Assembly (NCBI RefSeq): GCF_018986435.1
Contig: NZ_JAHMIN010000025.1
Location: forward strand, 48,469 to 112,468
Direction: 5' to 3'
From: Hahella sp. HN01
GTDB lineage: Bacteria > Pseudomonadota > Gammaproteobacteria > Pseudomonadales > Oleiphilaceae
Length of the DNA: 64,000 bases
This document shows, piece after piece, positions 46,526 to 54,979 of the stretch. The notes below the pieces were generated by a model. The model was not told where the DNA came from and made no database searches. It saw only the letters and a list, made by a program, of their open reading frames with translations. The stretch's first letter is position 1. Every line of letters begins with the position of its first letter. A program made the position numbers and the translations under genes.

Positions 46526-47414
46526 ATGAGGGAGATAACCGCACAATTTGACCGTGACGGCTATGTCCATATTCCCGCCTTCTTAACGTCCGATTTAATT
46601 CATCGTTATAACACGAGACTGACGCAAGTGATGCAGGACTGCGCGCAGGCGCCGGTACAACATGTGGCGTACTGCGGCGCTCAGGCGCTGTTTCGCGTTA
46701 ATGAGCTGCTGCGCTATTTCGGCGCGCATACGCTATACATTCTGGGTATGCCTGCGCTGCAGCGCCTGACTCAGACCCTAAGTGGTCTGCACGTATGAGT
46801 CGATGTTGGTGCGCTCGGCCGCCAACGCCACCCAGGTTGACTGGCATCGGGATATGAATCATCAGCAGAATGGTCGGATCTTTACCTTGGGAATTTATCT
46901 CGACGCCGCGCTGGCGGAAGAGGACGCGTTGCAGGTTTTGCCGGGTCATCATCTATCCGACGTCTCCGTTTCCACATTAACGTCAATGCTAGCCGGCACA
47001 ATGATAACGCCGCTACGGCTCCCCACCCGACCGGGAGACCTGTTGCTCCATGACGTCAGGTTGCCCCACGCGTCTCCGCCAGTGGTCAGCGAGCGCATAC
47101 GCAAGACTTTGTACTTTGAATTTCGCCCTGTGCGGCTGCTGCAAAACGCTAATCCATATTGGCTGACGCAGCGTCGACGCCTGAACGACATCGCCCAGAG
47201 CCTGTATGCGCGCCTTCATGATAAGGATGAATCAGAGTGGTCGTTAACTCAGCAGGAAACAGACTGGCTGGAGGTCTTATATCAACATAGGCAACTGCTG
47301 GAGGGGGCGGAATATGCGGCTAATTCAGGATCGCAGGCCAGCCTTAAAAAGCCACCAGTGAGGACAGAAAGAATACAATCACGCCCAGAATCAGCAACTC
47401 CGCCAGACCGATAA
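46526..47414 (+). pseudogene. Phytanoyl-CoA dioxygenase (PhyH) family gene broken by a frameshift
   Basis: The first frame (46526-46798) starts after AGGGAG and encodes the family opening ITAQFDRDGYVHIPAFL; it ends in a stop after QTLSGLHV. The next frame continues from about 46782 with VCTYESMLVRSAANATQVDWHRDMN (HxD iron motif), DLLLHDVRLPHASPPV (distal His) and RKTLYFEFRP (2-oxoglutarate Arg). A single extra base near 46775-46785 (for instance in the GTGG run) explains the shift. The end of the second frame reads into the antisense of the next gene and looks unnatural, so the true stop may also be lost. A sequencing error cannot be excluded. Confidence 0.8.
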
Positions 47415-47694
47415 TGACGCCGTACAGTATGCGCAGCGAACCAGGCAGTTTGCTGACGAACTTTCTGTCGTACATCCAATGACTCGCCTCAATGGCTCCC
47501 AGCAGCGGCAACCCCATCAATACAGCGCCGATCCAGAATGTCATCGAAGGATATTCAACGGGCCCATTCACTAACCAGAGACCCAGTCCAGTCAGGAAAC
47601 TCATAACGAGGCATAAAACGAGCGTGAATGCGCTGACGCCCCTTTTTCCATAAGGGTTCGCGTCTTTCAGACTCCAGGAGTCCTCTTTGTTCAT
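47344..47694 (-). CDS. Small membrane protein, 116 aa
   Basis: I take the ATG at 47694 (MNKEDSWSLKDANPYGKRG), since the upstream extension is Trp/Arg-rich and lacks a site. It has three hydrophobic segments: VSAFTLVLCLVMSFLTGLGLWL, MTFWIGAVLMGLPLLGAI and ILYGVIIGLAELLILGVIVFFL. No family recognised. Its 3' end overlaps the end of the broken PhyH gene by about 70 bases. Confidence 0.65.
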   Translation of the reverse strand: MNKEDSWSLKDANPYGKRGVSAFTLVLCLVMSFLTGLGLWLVNGPVEYPSMTFWIGAVLMGLPLLGAIEASHWMYDRKFVSKLPGSLRILYGVIIGLAELLILGVIVFFLSSLVAF

Positions 47695-47954
47695 TTTTCT
47701 AATTTTCCATAATGCGGATTCGAAATAGCAGGCCATATCATAGGAGCTAACGTCCTTGTTGAGAACCTAAAGATAACAAATTATCTTATTTTTCATTTAA
47801 ATTTCATAAAAATCAGCCATTTGCATCTCCCTTTTAACCTAAGCCGCGTTCGCTCTTCGTCGTAAGTACATATGAGGACTTAAACGTTTTAGATCGTTTG
47901 CGTATATTGCCCGCCCTTTTTAAATACAACTATTACTTGTGTGCTTTTAAAACA

Positions 47955-49475
47955 ATGATTCAATTAAGAAAAACACTGGCTATCGCAATAGGCGCCTGTT
48001 TATCCCAGTTTACCTGGGCGGCTCCCACCCACAGCGTGGACGTTATGGTGGTTTACAGCGCTCAAGCGCAAGACCAGTACGTCAGCAACAACGAAGAAAT
48101 TCAGCAAAAGATCGCCGACTACGTGGCTTTCACCAATCAGGCTTTCATTAACAGCAAGGTGGATATCCAGCTGAATCTGGTCCACAGCGAGGTGATCTCC
48201 GACGCAACCCTCAGCGTGGACAATCAGGACATCAGCGATTCTCTGGCATCCTTGCAGCAAAACCGTTACGTCCGTGAACTACGCGGCCGCTATCAGGCTG
48301 ACCTGGTAATGATGCTGTACGACCAAAATGACCCTGCGTCAGCCACCTGCGGCATTACCGCTCCAGGCTCAATTTTGGCCAATAAAGGCATTTTCTCTAT
48401 CAACAATATCGACAGTGCTTATGGACTGGTTGACGTGAACCCAAGTTGCGCCATTGATATTTGGGGCGACAACGTCACCCCCTATCATTTTGCGCACGAA
48501 TTGGGCCACCTGTTTGGATTGGGACACGGCTTGCCGACAGAGCAAACAGAGTTTGTCCAAAATCAACCTATGCTGGACGGGTTATTCAAAATGCTGGATG
48601 GCGAAGGTTTCTATAGCAGCCGACCAGCCTTGCCGTTCGCCACGGTTTCCACACTTGAGGAAGCCGTCGAAGCGCAGGTATATCCTCTGCAACATGCTTT
48701 TGCTTTCGGTTATGGCGGCCCAACCAACCGCGAAGTTTCCACCATTATGGCTTACCCTCATGATCACGGCTACGCATCCTGGGTTCCCTATTTCTCCACG
48801 CCAGATATTAAGGTCTGCGCATATGGTCTTACGAGTTGCCAGGAATCCGATGAAGTAGCAATCGGCGGTGACCTTGGGAACGGCCTGCAAGCCAACAACG
48901 CCCTCGCGTTGAATCTGGCGGCGCAGCAGGTCGCCAATTTCTGTAAGAACGACCAGCAGCTGGCCAACGCCAAGGGGACGCCGATGCAGTTTGCCGTGGG
49001 CGCACCCACAGCGGGCTGGCACCTGGACAACCTTGAAATTGACTTCTCAGACAATAAGCCGGGGGCGGTCTATCCCTGGATTGAGGGCGAGGACGAGCTC
49101 TCTGTAATCGAAGTCGACATTAACGGCGAGATGACCAAAGTATTGCAAGTGGAGAACGCCGCCAACCTTCCTACGGCAGGCGTTAACCTGACCTGCGACC
49201 TGAAGCCTGGCGACGTTTACCAACTGAAGGCGAAAGTCAAAGGTCTGGAAGACGGCGCAGCGACCCTGTGGCTCTACTACGAAACCCTAAGCGGCGCGAA
49301 AGAATGGTTTGAAGTGAGCAGACAAACCGTCACCGCCAGCGACTGGACCACACTGGAAGCCGCGGTGCAAATGCCGGACGACCTGACTCACGTACAAGCG
49401 GTGATTTACGGCGTAGATCAAGCCAAGGGCTTTATGCTGAAATCACTGGAAGTGTCTGAGGATCGGGCGCTTTAA
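47955..49475 (+). CDS. Secreted metzincin metalloprotease with C-terminal carbohydrate-binding-like domain
   Basis: 506 residues from ATG 47955, which begins a good signal peptide (MIQLRKTLAIAIGACLSQFTWA, cut after TWA); an upstream TTG start would bury it. The zinc motif is HELGHLFGLGH, the Met-turn STIMAYPH, as in reprolysin-like M12B peptidases of bacteria. The first 190 residues (VDVMVVYSAQAQDQYVSNNEEI) match the usual start of the catalytic domain. After about residue 350 a beta-rich domain of about 150 residues resembles family 4/9/22 CBMs (GEMTKVLQVENAANLPTAGVNL). It is probably secreted to digest host or matrix proteins. A strong terminator follows. Confidence 0.9.
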   Translation: MIQLRKTLAIAIGACLSQFTWAAPTHSVDVMVVYSAQAQDQYVSNNEEIQQKIADYVAFTNQAFINSKVDIQLNLVHSEVISDATLSVDNQDISDSLASLQQNRYVRELRGRYQADLVMMLYDQNDPASATCGITAPGSILANKGIFSINNIDSAYGLVDVNPSCAIDIWGDNVTPYHFAHELGHLFGLGHGLPTEQTEFVQNQPMLDGLFKMLDGEGFYSSRPALPFATVSTLEEAVEAQVYPLQHAFAFGYGGPTNREVSTIMAYPHDHGYASWVPYFSTPDIKVCAYGLTSCQESDEVAIGGDLGNGLQANNALALNLAAQQVANFCKNDQQLANAKGTPMQFAVGAPTAGWHLDNLEIDFSDNKPGAVYPWIEGEDELSVIEVDINGEMTKVLQVENAANLPTAGVNLTCDLKPGDVYQLKAKVKGLEDGAATLWLYYETLSGAKEWFEVSRQTVTASDWTTLEAAVQMPDDLTHVQAVIYGVDQAKGFMLKSLEVSEDRAL

Positions 49476-49482
49476 TGTCTTA

Positions 49483-49516
49483 CGCCCATCAGAACCTTTC
49501 TGGTGGGCGCTTTCTT
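49483..49516 (+). terminator. Rho-independent terminator of the protease gene
   Basis: CGCCCATCAGAA pairs with TTCTGGTGGGCG (one T-G wobble) across a short loop at 49483-49509, followed by CTTTCTT. It is eight bases after the protease stop. Confidence 0.85.
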
Positions 49517-49559
49517 GCTCTTGCGCTTATTCTTGTTCTTGCTCTTACGACCACCCTCT

Positions 49560-52500
49560 CTAAGGCGACAAAGTGGTAGACGCCTCCTGTTCTACCTGCC
49601 GCAACATTTCCAGGCAATGACCGTAGGCCGCGTCAAAGTCCAGTTGATTGATATCTTCTTCCAATACGCTAAAAGCCACCGGCAGTTGCTGGCGATAAAC
49701 GGCGTTCAACTCCGTAAATAGCTTCAATGCATTCATATTGGACAACTTGACCAACTGCGCCAGTTCCCTCAGCCCGGCTTTCAGTCCATCAAGCGTCTGA
49801 TTGGCGGAGATAAGCTCATCCTCTGGCGTCTTAGGGTTCAGCAGGGGAACGATTTGATTCAGCAGGTGATACGTACGCTCAAATTCCGCCCGGATATACG
49901 CCACGGCATTCTGCTCCGGCATCCATTCGTCGCCTCCACGCAATCCCCGCTCCTGCGCCCCGGCGGCTTCCGCCAATGTTGGCGCGCCTACCGCGCCCGC
50001 CAGTCCTTTTATCGTATGCAGTATATCCGCTGCGCGCCGCGTATCCCCTCGGGACAACAGGTCAGGCAGCTCCTTCAGCATCGCGCTGACATCGCGAATA
50101 AAGCCCTGCGTGGCGTTGCTGTAGGCGACGGTATCCTGCCCAAAACGACGCAACGCATCCCGCAGTTTCAAACCTTGCGCTTCCGCCAGCGTTATCGCCG
50201 GCTGTATATACGGCGGCGTCTCCGATGTTGAAGCCGTCTTTGGACTCACCGCAGAGACAGGCGGTGCGATCACTTTTGCGCCACCACGAGTCTGGGTGTG
50301 TTTCAGAATCACAGCCACCAGTTCGCTCAGATCGAAGGGCTTGCCGACATGGTCGTTCATACCGGCGGCCAGGCAGCTTTCCCGGTCTGAAGGCATGGCG
50401 TTGGCGGTCATCGCGACGATAGGCAGATCCTTGAACACAGCATGGTCGCGAATCTCTCGCGTGGCGGAGTAGCCATCCATATCCGGCATTTGAATGTCCA
50501 TCAGCACCAGATCGTAAGGCGGCGACGCTTTCTTCACCGCAGTTACGCCAGCAAAGCCGCCGTTTGCGATATCAACCAGCGCGCCGCAACCACTCAACAG
50601 CTCGCGCGCCACCTGTTGATTGGTCAGATTGTCCTCCACCACCAGGATACGCAATCCCTTCAATTGAGCGTCCGCCTGCGCGGAGCTGCGATTGATCTGT
50701 AGCCGTTGTCGATAGCCGGCGCGTGCGTCAGTCACTGCTTCCGATAACATGGCGGCGGTGATGGGCTTCACCAGATAGCCATCCAGCAGGCCCGCTTCCC
50801 CCTCACGCGGGTAGGATAAAATTTCCCTGTCCTGGGTCGTCACCATCATGATGAGCGGCATTTTAACGCCCATCAGGACCCGGCGAATGCGCCGAATGCT
50901 CTCCCAGCCGTCCAATCCCGGCATGCGCCAGTCCATCATCACGACATCATAGTCGGCGTTCGTCTCCCTGGCGGCCTTCACCATGGCGATCCCCTCTTCG
51001 CCGGAAGCAGCCCCTTCTCCATGCCAAGAGAGATGTTTGACGATATTGCAGTGGATGTCCCGCGCGCATTGATTGTCATCGACGACCAGCACCTTCAGCG
51101 GCCCCTGGAGCGCTGGCTCCGGTTTCCGCGCCACTTCGTCAGAGCAGGTCAGGCGCACAGTGAAATAGAACTCACTGCCCTCGCCGAGCGCGCTTTCCAG
51201 TTGCAGTTCGCCGTCCATCATGCGAATGAGGCGTTGGCAGATCGCCAATCCCAGTCCGGAGCCGCCATAGCGTCTGGAGGTAGAGGCTTCCGCCTGAGAA
51301 AAGCCATCGAAGATATGTTTTTGTTGCGCTGCGGAAATACCGATGCCGGTGTCGCGCACGCTGAAATAAAGCCACAGATGTGTGGCTTCCATCTTGTGTA
51401 ATCTGATGGTCAGCACTACCTCGCCGGACTCCGTGAACTTGATGGCGTTGCCCGCCAGATTGATAAGGATCTGCTTCAAACGCAGGGAGTCTCCCACCAC
51501 CTGCTCCGGCAGCGCGGGATCGATATCGAACAGCACCTCTACATTCTTCTTGCCGAGACTGGCGGACAACAGCACGCCCACTTCCTGCACCAGTTTTTCC
51601 AGATAAAACGGATGCAGATCCAACTCCAGCTTGCCCGCCTCCACCTTGGAAAAGTCCAGTATGTCGTTGAGAATGCCCAGCAACGTGCGCGCAGCGGATT
51701 CAGTTTTGTGAATGTAGTCGGACTGCCGCACGGTCAGATCCGTTTGTTGCACCAGCTGCAGCATGCCCAGAATGGCGTTCATGGGAGTGCGGATTTCATG
51801 GCTCATATTGGCGACAAAATCCGACTTGGCGCGACTGGCGGATTCCGCCGCTTCCTTGGCCTGGCGTAATTGCTCGGTGCGTTCGGCGACCTTCCGCTCC
51901 AGGTTAACGTTAAGCAGCTGCACCTGGGTTTCGATGGCTTTTTGTTCGGTGATGTCGCGAATCGTGGTGGCGGCGCCGACGATCCGGTTATTGGCGCCTT
52001 TGATCGGAAAAACGGTAACGGACACGTCAAAATGGCTCCCGTCCGCGCGACTGCGAATCGTATGAAAGTTAGGCACCACTTCGCCCTGAGTTACCCGCTC
52101 CATAATGTCTTTTTCTTCTTCGCGGCAATTGGGCGGTACGATCAGACTCATCAGCGTTTTACCAATAGCCTCCGCCGCGGGGTATCCCAGCATTGATTCC
52201 GCGCCCTGGTTCCAGTTCGTAATTTCACCTTCCAGAGTAACGCCGATAATGGCGTCGTTGGAGCTTTCCACGATGGCCGCCATGCGCGAGCGCTCCAGAC
52301 CTATATGCATCTTGCGCTGCAGATTGACCAAAAAGATATAGAACAGACCAGTCATCAACACAGAGATCAGCGCCAGGGTGAGCGCCACCTGAACTGGCGA
52401 CAGCAAATGCAGACTGTCGACGAACGCCGGCAACGCCTTGATGCGCATGCGCCAGGTGCGTTGATACAGATCCAGATTGATGACGGTCTCCAGTCCGTCT

Positions 52501-53327
52501 GCGGCGGGTCGATCAAAACCGGCGGAGGTGTAGAAAACATCTTCCTCCCCGGATTCAGATACATCGGTCAAAGAAAAAGCAAAATCGTCACTATGAAAGT
52601 TCAGATCCTGCAACACTTCGTCCGTCACCAAAGGCGTATAGGCCCAGCCGAAGGTTTCCCGCTCTCTTTCCTCCACCGTGGCGGGAAACAGATCAGTGCG
52701 ATAAATCGGAATCAGCAATAGAAAGCTGCGCTGCTTCTTTCCTGACGCCTGCACTAAGGTAATAGGTCCGGACAGAGTAGCCTTGCCGCTGCGCATCGCC
52801 GCCAGCGCCGCATCGCGTCGAGTGGTTTCAGAACCGATATCCAGGCCCACCGCCTGTAAATTATGTTGCTCCGGCTCCACAAAACGCACCACAAAGCGCT
52901 CGGTGTCGTTCACCTTAATTTGTTTTATGGCGAAGTCGCCGCCCCGTTCGCGTCGCGCCATGGCGACGAAGTCCGCCTCCTGCTCCAGAGTGACCCGCTG
53001 GATCAGGCCATACCCCCGGGAACCAGGGAACTCACGTTCCTGCTCACGAGAGTGGGAATATTCCAGGAATTTGCGATAGCTGATGTTTTCACGGCCGCCT
53101 CCGATGATGGCGCCGCGGGCGCCGCGCAGGCCGTATTCGTATATCTGCATCCGCAATTGCACCTGGCTGGCGACGCGATTAGCCAGCATATCCAGTCGCG
53201 CTCTGGACTCGCTCTGATTCATCTTGGCCCGGCGCACGCCTTCTTCCAGGGCCAGTAGCACGCCTACCGCCAGCAACCCCCAAAGAAACCATCTCATACG
53301 TCCAAGCATCGTGCTCTCCATGCGCAC
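49560..53327 (-). CDS. Hybrid sensor histidine kinase: CHASE-PAS-HisKA-HATPase-REC-REC-HPt
   Basis: 1255 residues. Membrane helices at about 12-30 and 318-342 bracket a CHASE-like sensor (REFPGSRGYGLIQRV; FVVRFVEPEQHN). A PAS domain follows (AAIVESSNDAIIGV), then HisKA with H510 in NMSHEIRTPMNA and the HATPase domain (DTGIGIS, GGSGLGLAI). Two receiver domains follow, with Asp in MMDWRMPGLDG and LMDIQMPDMDG, and a C-terminal HPt with ILHTIKGLAGAVG. All phosphotransfer residues are present. It is the last gene of the operon and is a paralogue of the kinase at 54980-58771 from PAS to HPt but not in its sensor. Probable partner: the free HPt and the REC-GGDEF protein encoded upstream. Confidence 0.95.
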   Translation of the reverse strand: MRMESTMLGRMRWFLWGLLAVGVLLALEEGVRRAKMNQSESRARLDMLANRVASQVQLRMQIYEYGLRGARGAIIGGGRENISYRKFLEYSHSREQEREFPGSRGYGLIQRVTLEQEADFVAMARRERGGDFAIKQIKVNDTERFVVRFVEPEQHNLQAVGLDIGSETTRRDAALAAMRSGKATLSGPITLVQASGKKQRSFLLLIPIYRTDLFPATVEERERETFGWAYTPLVTDEVLQDLNFHSDDFAFSLTDVSESGEEDVFYTSAGFDRPAADGLETVINLDLYQRTWRMRIKALPAFVDSLHLLSPVQVALTLALISVLMTGLFYIFLVNLQRKMHIGLERSRMAAIVESSNDAIIGVTLEGEITNWNQGAESMLGYPAAEAIGKTLMSLIVPPNCREEEKDIMERVTQGEVVPNFHTIRSRADGSHFDVSVTVFPIKGANNRIVGAATTIRDITEQKAIETQVQLLNVNLERKVAERTEQLRQAKEAAESASRAKSDFVANMSHEIRTPMNAILGMLQLVQQTDLTVRQSDYIHKTESAARTLLGILNDILDFSKVEAGKLELDLHPFYLEKLVQEVGVLLSASLGKKNVEVLFDIDPALPEQVVGDSLRLKQILINLAGNAIKFTESGEVVLTIRLHKMEATHLWLYFSVRDTGIGISAAQQKHIFDGFSQAEASTSRRYGGSGLGLAICQRLIRMMDGELQLESALGEGSEFYFTVRLTCSDEVARKPEPALQGPLKVLVVDDNQCARDIHCNIVKHLSWHGEGAASGEEGIAMVKAARETNADYDVVMMDWRMPGLDGWESIRRIRRVLMGVKMPLIMMVTTQDREILSYPREGEAGLLDGYLVKPITAAMLSEAVTDARAGYRQRLQINRSSAQADAQLKGLRILVVEDNLTNQQVARELLSGCGALVDIANGGFAGVTAVKKASPPYDLVLMDIQMPDMDGYSATREIRDHAVFKDLPIVAMTANAMPSDRESCLAAGMNDHVGKPFDLSELVAVILKHTQTRGGAKVIAPPVSAVSPKTASTSETPPYIQPAITLAEAQGLKLRDALRRFGQDTVAYSNATQGFIRDVSAMLKELPDLLSRGDTRRAADILHTIKGLAGAVGAPTLAEAAGAQERGLRGGDEWMPEQNAVAYIRAEFERTYHLLNQIVPLLNPKTPEDELISANQTLDGLKAGLRELAQLVKLSNMNALKLFTELNAVYRQQLPVAFSVLEEDINQLDFDAAYGHCLEMLRQVEQEASTTLSP

Positions 53328-53370
53328 CCTCCGTACTGCTCGCTATCGAGTCTGGCTGGCTTCTATTGCG

Positions 53371-53985
53371 TCAGACATGGCCGTTCTCCTGTATCAATCC
53401 GTCCAGTTCCTCCAGAACTTCATCGAACTGGAGATTAGCCACTTTTTCACGAATGGATTCAAACTGAGCGGCGCTGCACAAGGTTTGCAAAGAGGAGCGA
53501 ATACGGTCGAAATAATCCAGCGCTTCCATATTGCTGCCCTCCAGCAGCTCGCGCCAATGTTGCAGCATATCCAGGTCCAGCTCGACATTAATCGGGCAGC
53601 CCGAGGACGGCGGGAACTGCTGCGACCACTCCATCAACTCTTTCAGCATGGCGTCCATCCGACGCTCCAACGCGTTCAGCAGGCGGCTTTTGTCCGTATC
53701 CTGGTCGGCCCGTATGCTTTCCTCCAATTCGCCGGCGCACTCCGCCACCTTCTCAGCGCCCAGGGTGCCCATGGAGCCCCGCAGCGTATGCGCCAGACGC
53801 AGCGCCTCCGTCATGCTCCCTTCAGCCATGGCCTTGCGAATATTCGTCACCGGTTGTTTGCCGCGACCTAACACCTGACACACCAGTTCACGCACATGAT
53901 TACCCAAAGAGCCTTCCTGTTGACCCGCCAGCAGTAACTTGGAGTAGTCCAACGTGCTTTGTTTCGGCTTTATCCCATCCTTCAC
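53371..53985 (-). CDS. HPt-domain phosphotransfer protein
   Basis: 204 residues, cytoplasmic. The phospho-accepting histidine is in LRLAHTLRGSMGTLGAEKVAE (about residue 66), the HPt signature. The C-terminal half (LDMLQHWRELLEGSNMEALDYFDRIRSSL) resembles the tail seen after the HPt domain of both kinases, so the protein looks like a detached kinase C-terminus. It lies between the cyclase gene and the CHASE kinase gene and probably shuttles phosphate between them. Confidence 0.88.
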   Translation of the reverse strand: MKDGIKPKQSTLDYSKLLLAGQQEGSLGNHVRELVCQVLGRGKQPVTNIRKAMAEGSMTEALRLAHTLRGSMGTLGAEKVAECAGELEESIRADQDTDKSRLLNALERRMDAMLKELMEWSQQFPPSSGCPINVELDLDMLQHWRELLEGSNMEALDYFDRIRSSLQTLCSAAQFESIREKVANLQFDEVLEELDGLIQENGHV

Positions 53986-54033
53986 TTTCGCGCCTCACCT
54001 CACCATTTCATCTTCTATTTTTCAAATCCCCAT

Positions 54034-54978
54034 TTAAAGCATCCGTTGTTCCTCTGCGTTATCTTCAGCGCAGTGGACACGCCCTCTTCCCGCCTGTTTC
54101 GCCGCGTACAGCTGCTGATCCGCCTCTTTGATCAAGTCCACAATCTCGATATGCCGGATCGGATAGATCTCCGCCACGCCGATGCTGACAGTCACCACAT
54201 CGGCGATTTCCGAAGCCTGGTGTTCGATGCCCAGCGCTCTGATGGAAGCCTCTAGTTCGCGACCCAACTGACATGCGCCGGCGATTTTGGTTTCCGGTAA
54301 TATGCAGGCGAACTCCTCGCCCCCATAGCGGGCAGGAAGATCGTCAGGACGCTGCAATACCTGTTTCATACAGCCCGCCACCATCCTCAGGCATTCATCG
54401 CCGGCGATATGACCGTAGCGGTCGTTGAACTTTTTAAAATAGTCTACGTCCAGCATCATCAGGCTTAATGGGTGGCCATTGCGTTTACAGCGACGCCACT
54501 CTCGCTCCAGACATTCATCAAAAAAGCGTCGGTTGGCGACGCCGGTCAGCCCATCCAGAAACACCAGTTGCCGCAGAAGATCCGCCTGAAACTTAAGCGT
54601 CAGGTGAGCGCGCACCCGGTTACGCACCGTGGCGGGGTTAATCGGTTTGGTGATGAAATCGACGCCGCCGGCGTCCCAGCAGGCGTCCTGCTCTTCCGGC
54701 GTGTTGTGGGCGGTGACGAAAATGATCGGGATGTCTTTGGTTTCTGGAGAGAGCTTCAATTGACGGCACACCTCCAACCCGTCGGTATCCGGCATAATGA
54801 CATCCAGCAGAATCAGGTCAGGAATGTCTTTCTTGCAGAATTCCAGCGCCTGCGCGCCGTTAGTCGCCATGAAGACGTCATGCTCGCCTGCGAATAATCG
54901 ATAGATCGCCTGGATGTTAATCGGCTGGTCATCCACCACCAGAATACGCGCCCGTTTTTTTTCAATCTGCATTGGCAT
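54034..54978 (-). CDS. Response regulator diguanylate cyclase (REC-GGDEF)
   Basis: 314 residues. REC domain 9-130 with acceptor Asp in LILLDVIMPDTDG, Lys in FITKPINP. GGDEF domain about 145-305 with active ARYGGEEFACI and, five residues earlier, RPDD, which fits the RxxD product-inhibition site. Its start is one base after the stop of the upstream kinase gene, so translation is coupled. The phosphorelay output should be cyclic di-GMP synthesis when phosphorylated. Confidence 0.95.
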   Translation of the reverse strand: MPMQIEKKRARILVVDDQPINIQAIYRLFAGEHDVFMATNGAQALEFCKKDIPDLILLDVIMPDTDGLEVCRQLKLSPETKDIPIIFVTAHNTPEEQDACWDAGGVDFITKPINPATVRNRVRAHLTLKFQADLLRQLVFLDGLTGVANRRFFDECLEREWRRCKRNGHPLSLMMLDVDYFKKFNDRYGHIAGDECLRMVAGCMKQVLQRPDDLPARYGGEEFACILPETKIAGACQLGRELEASIRALGIEHQASEIADVVTVSIGVAEIYPIRHIEIVDLIKEADQQLYAAKQAGRGRVHCAEDNAEEQRML

Positions 54979-54979
54979 G

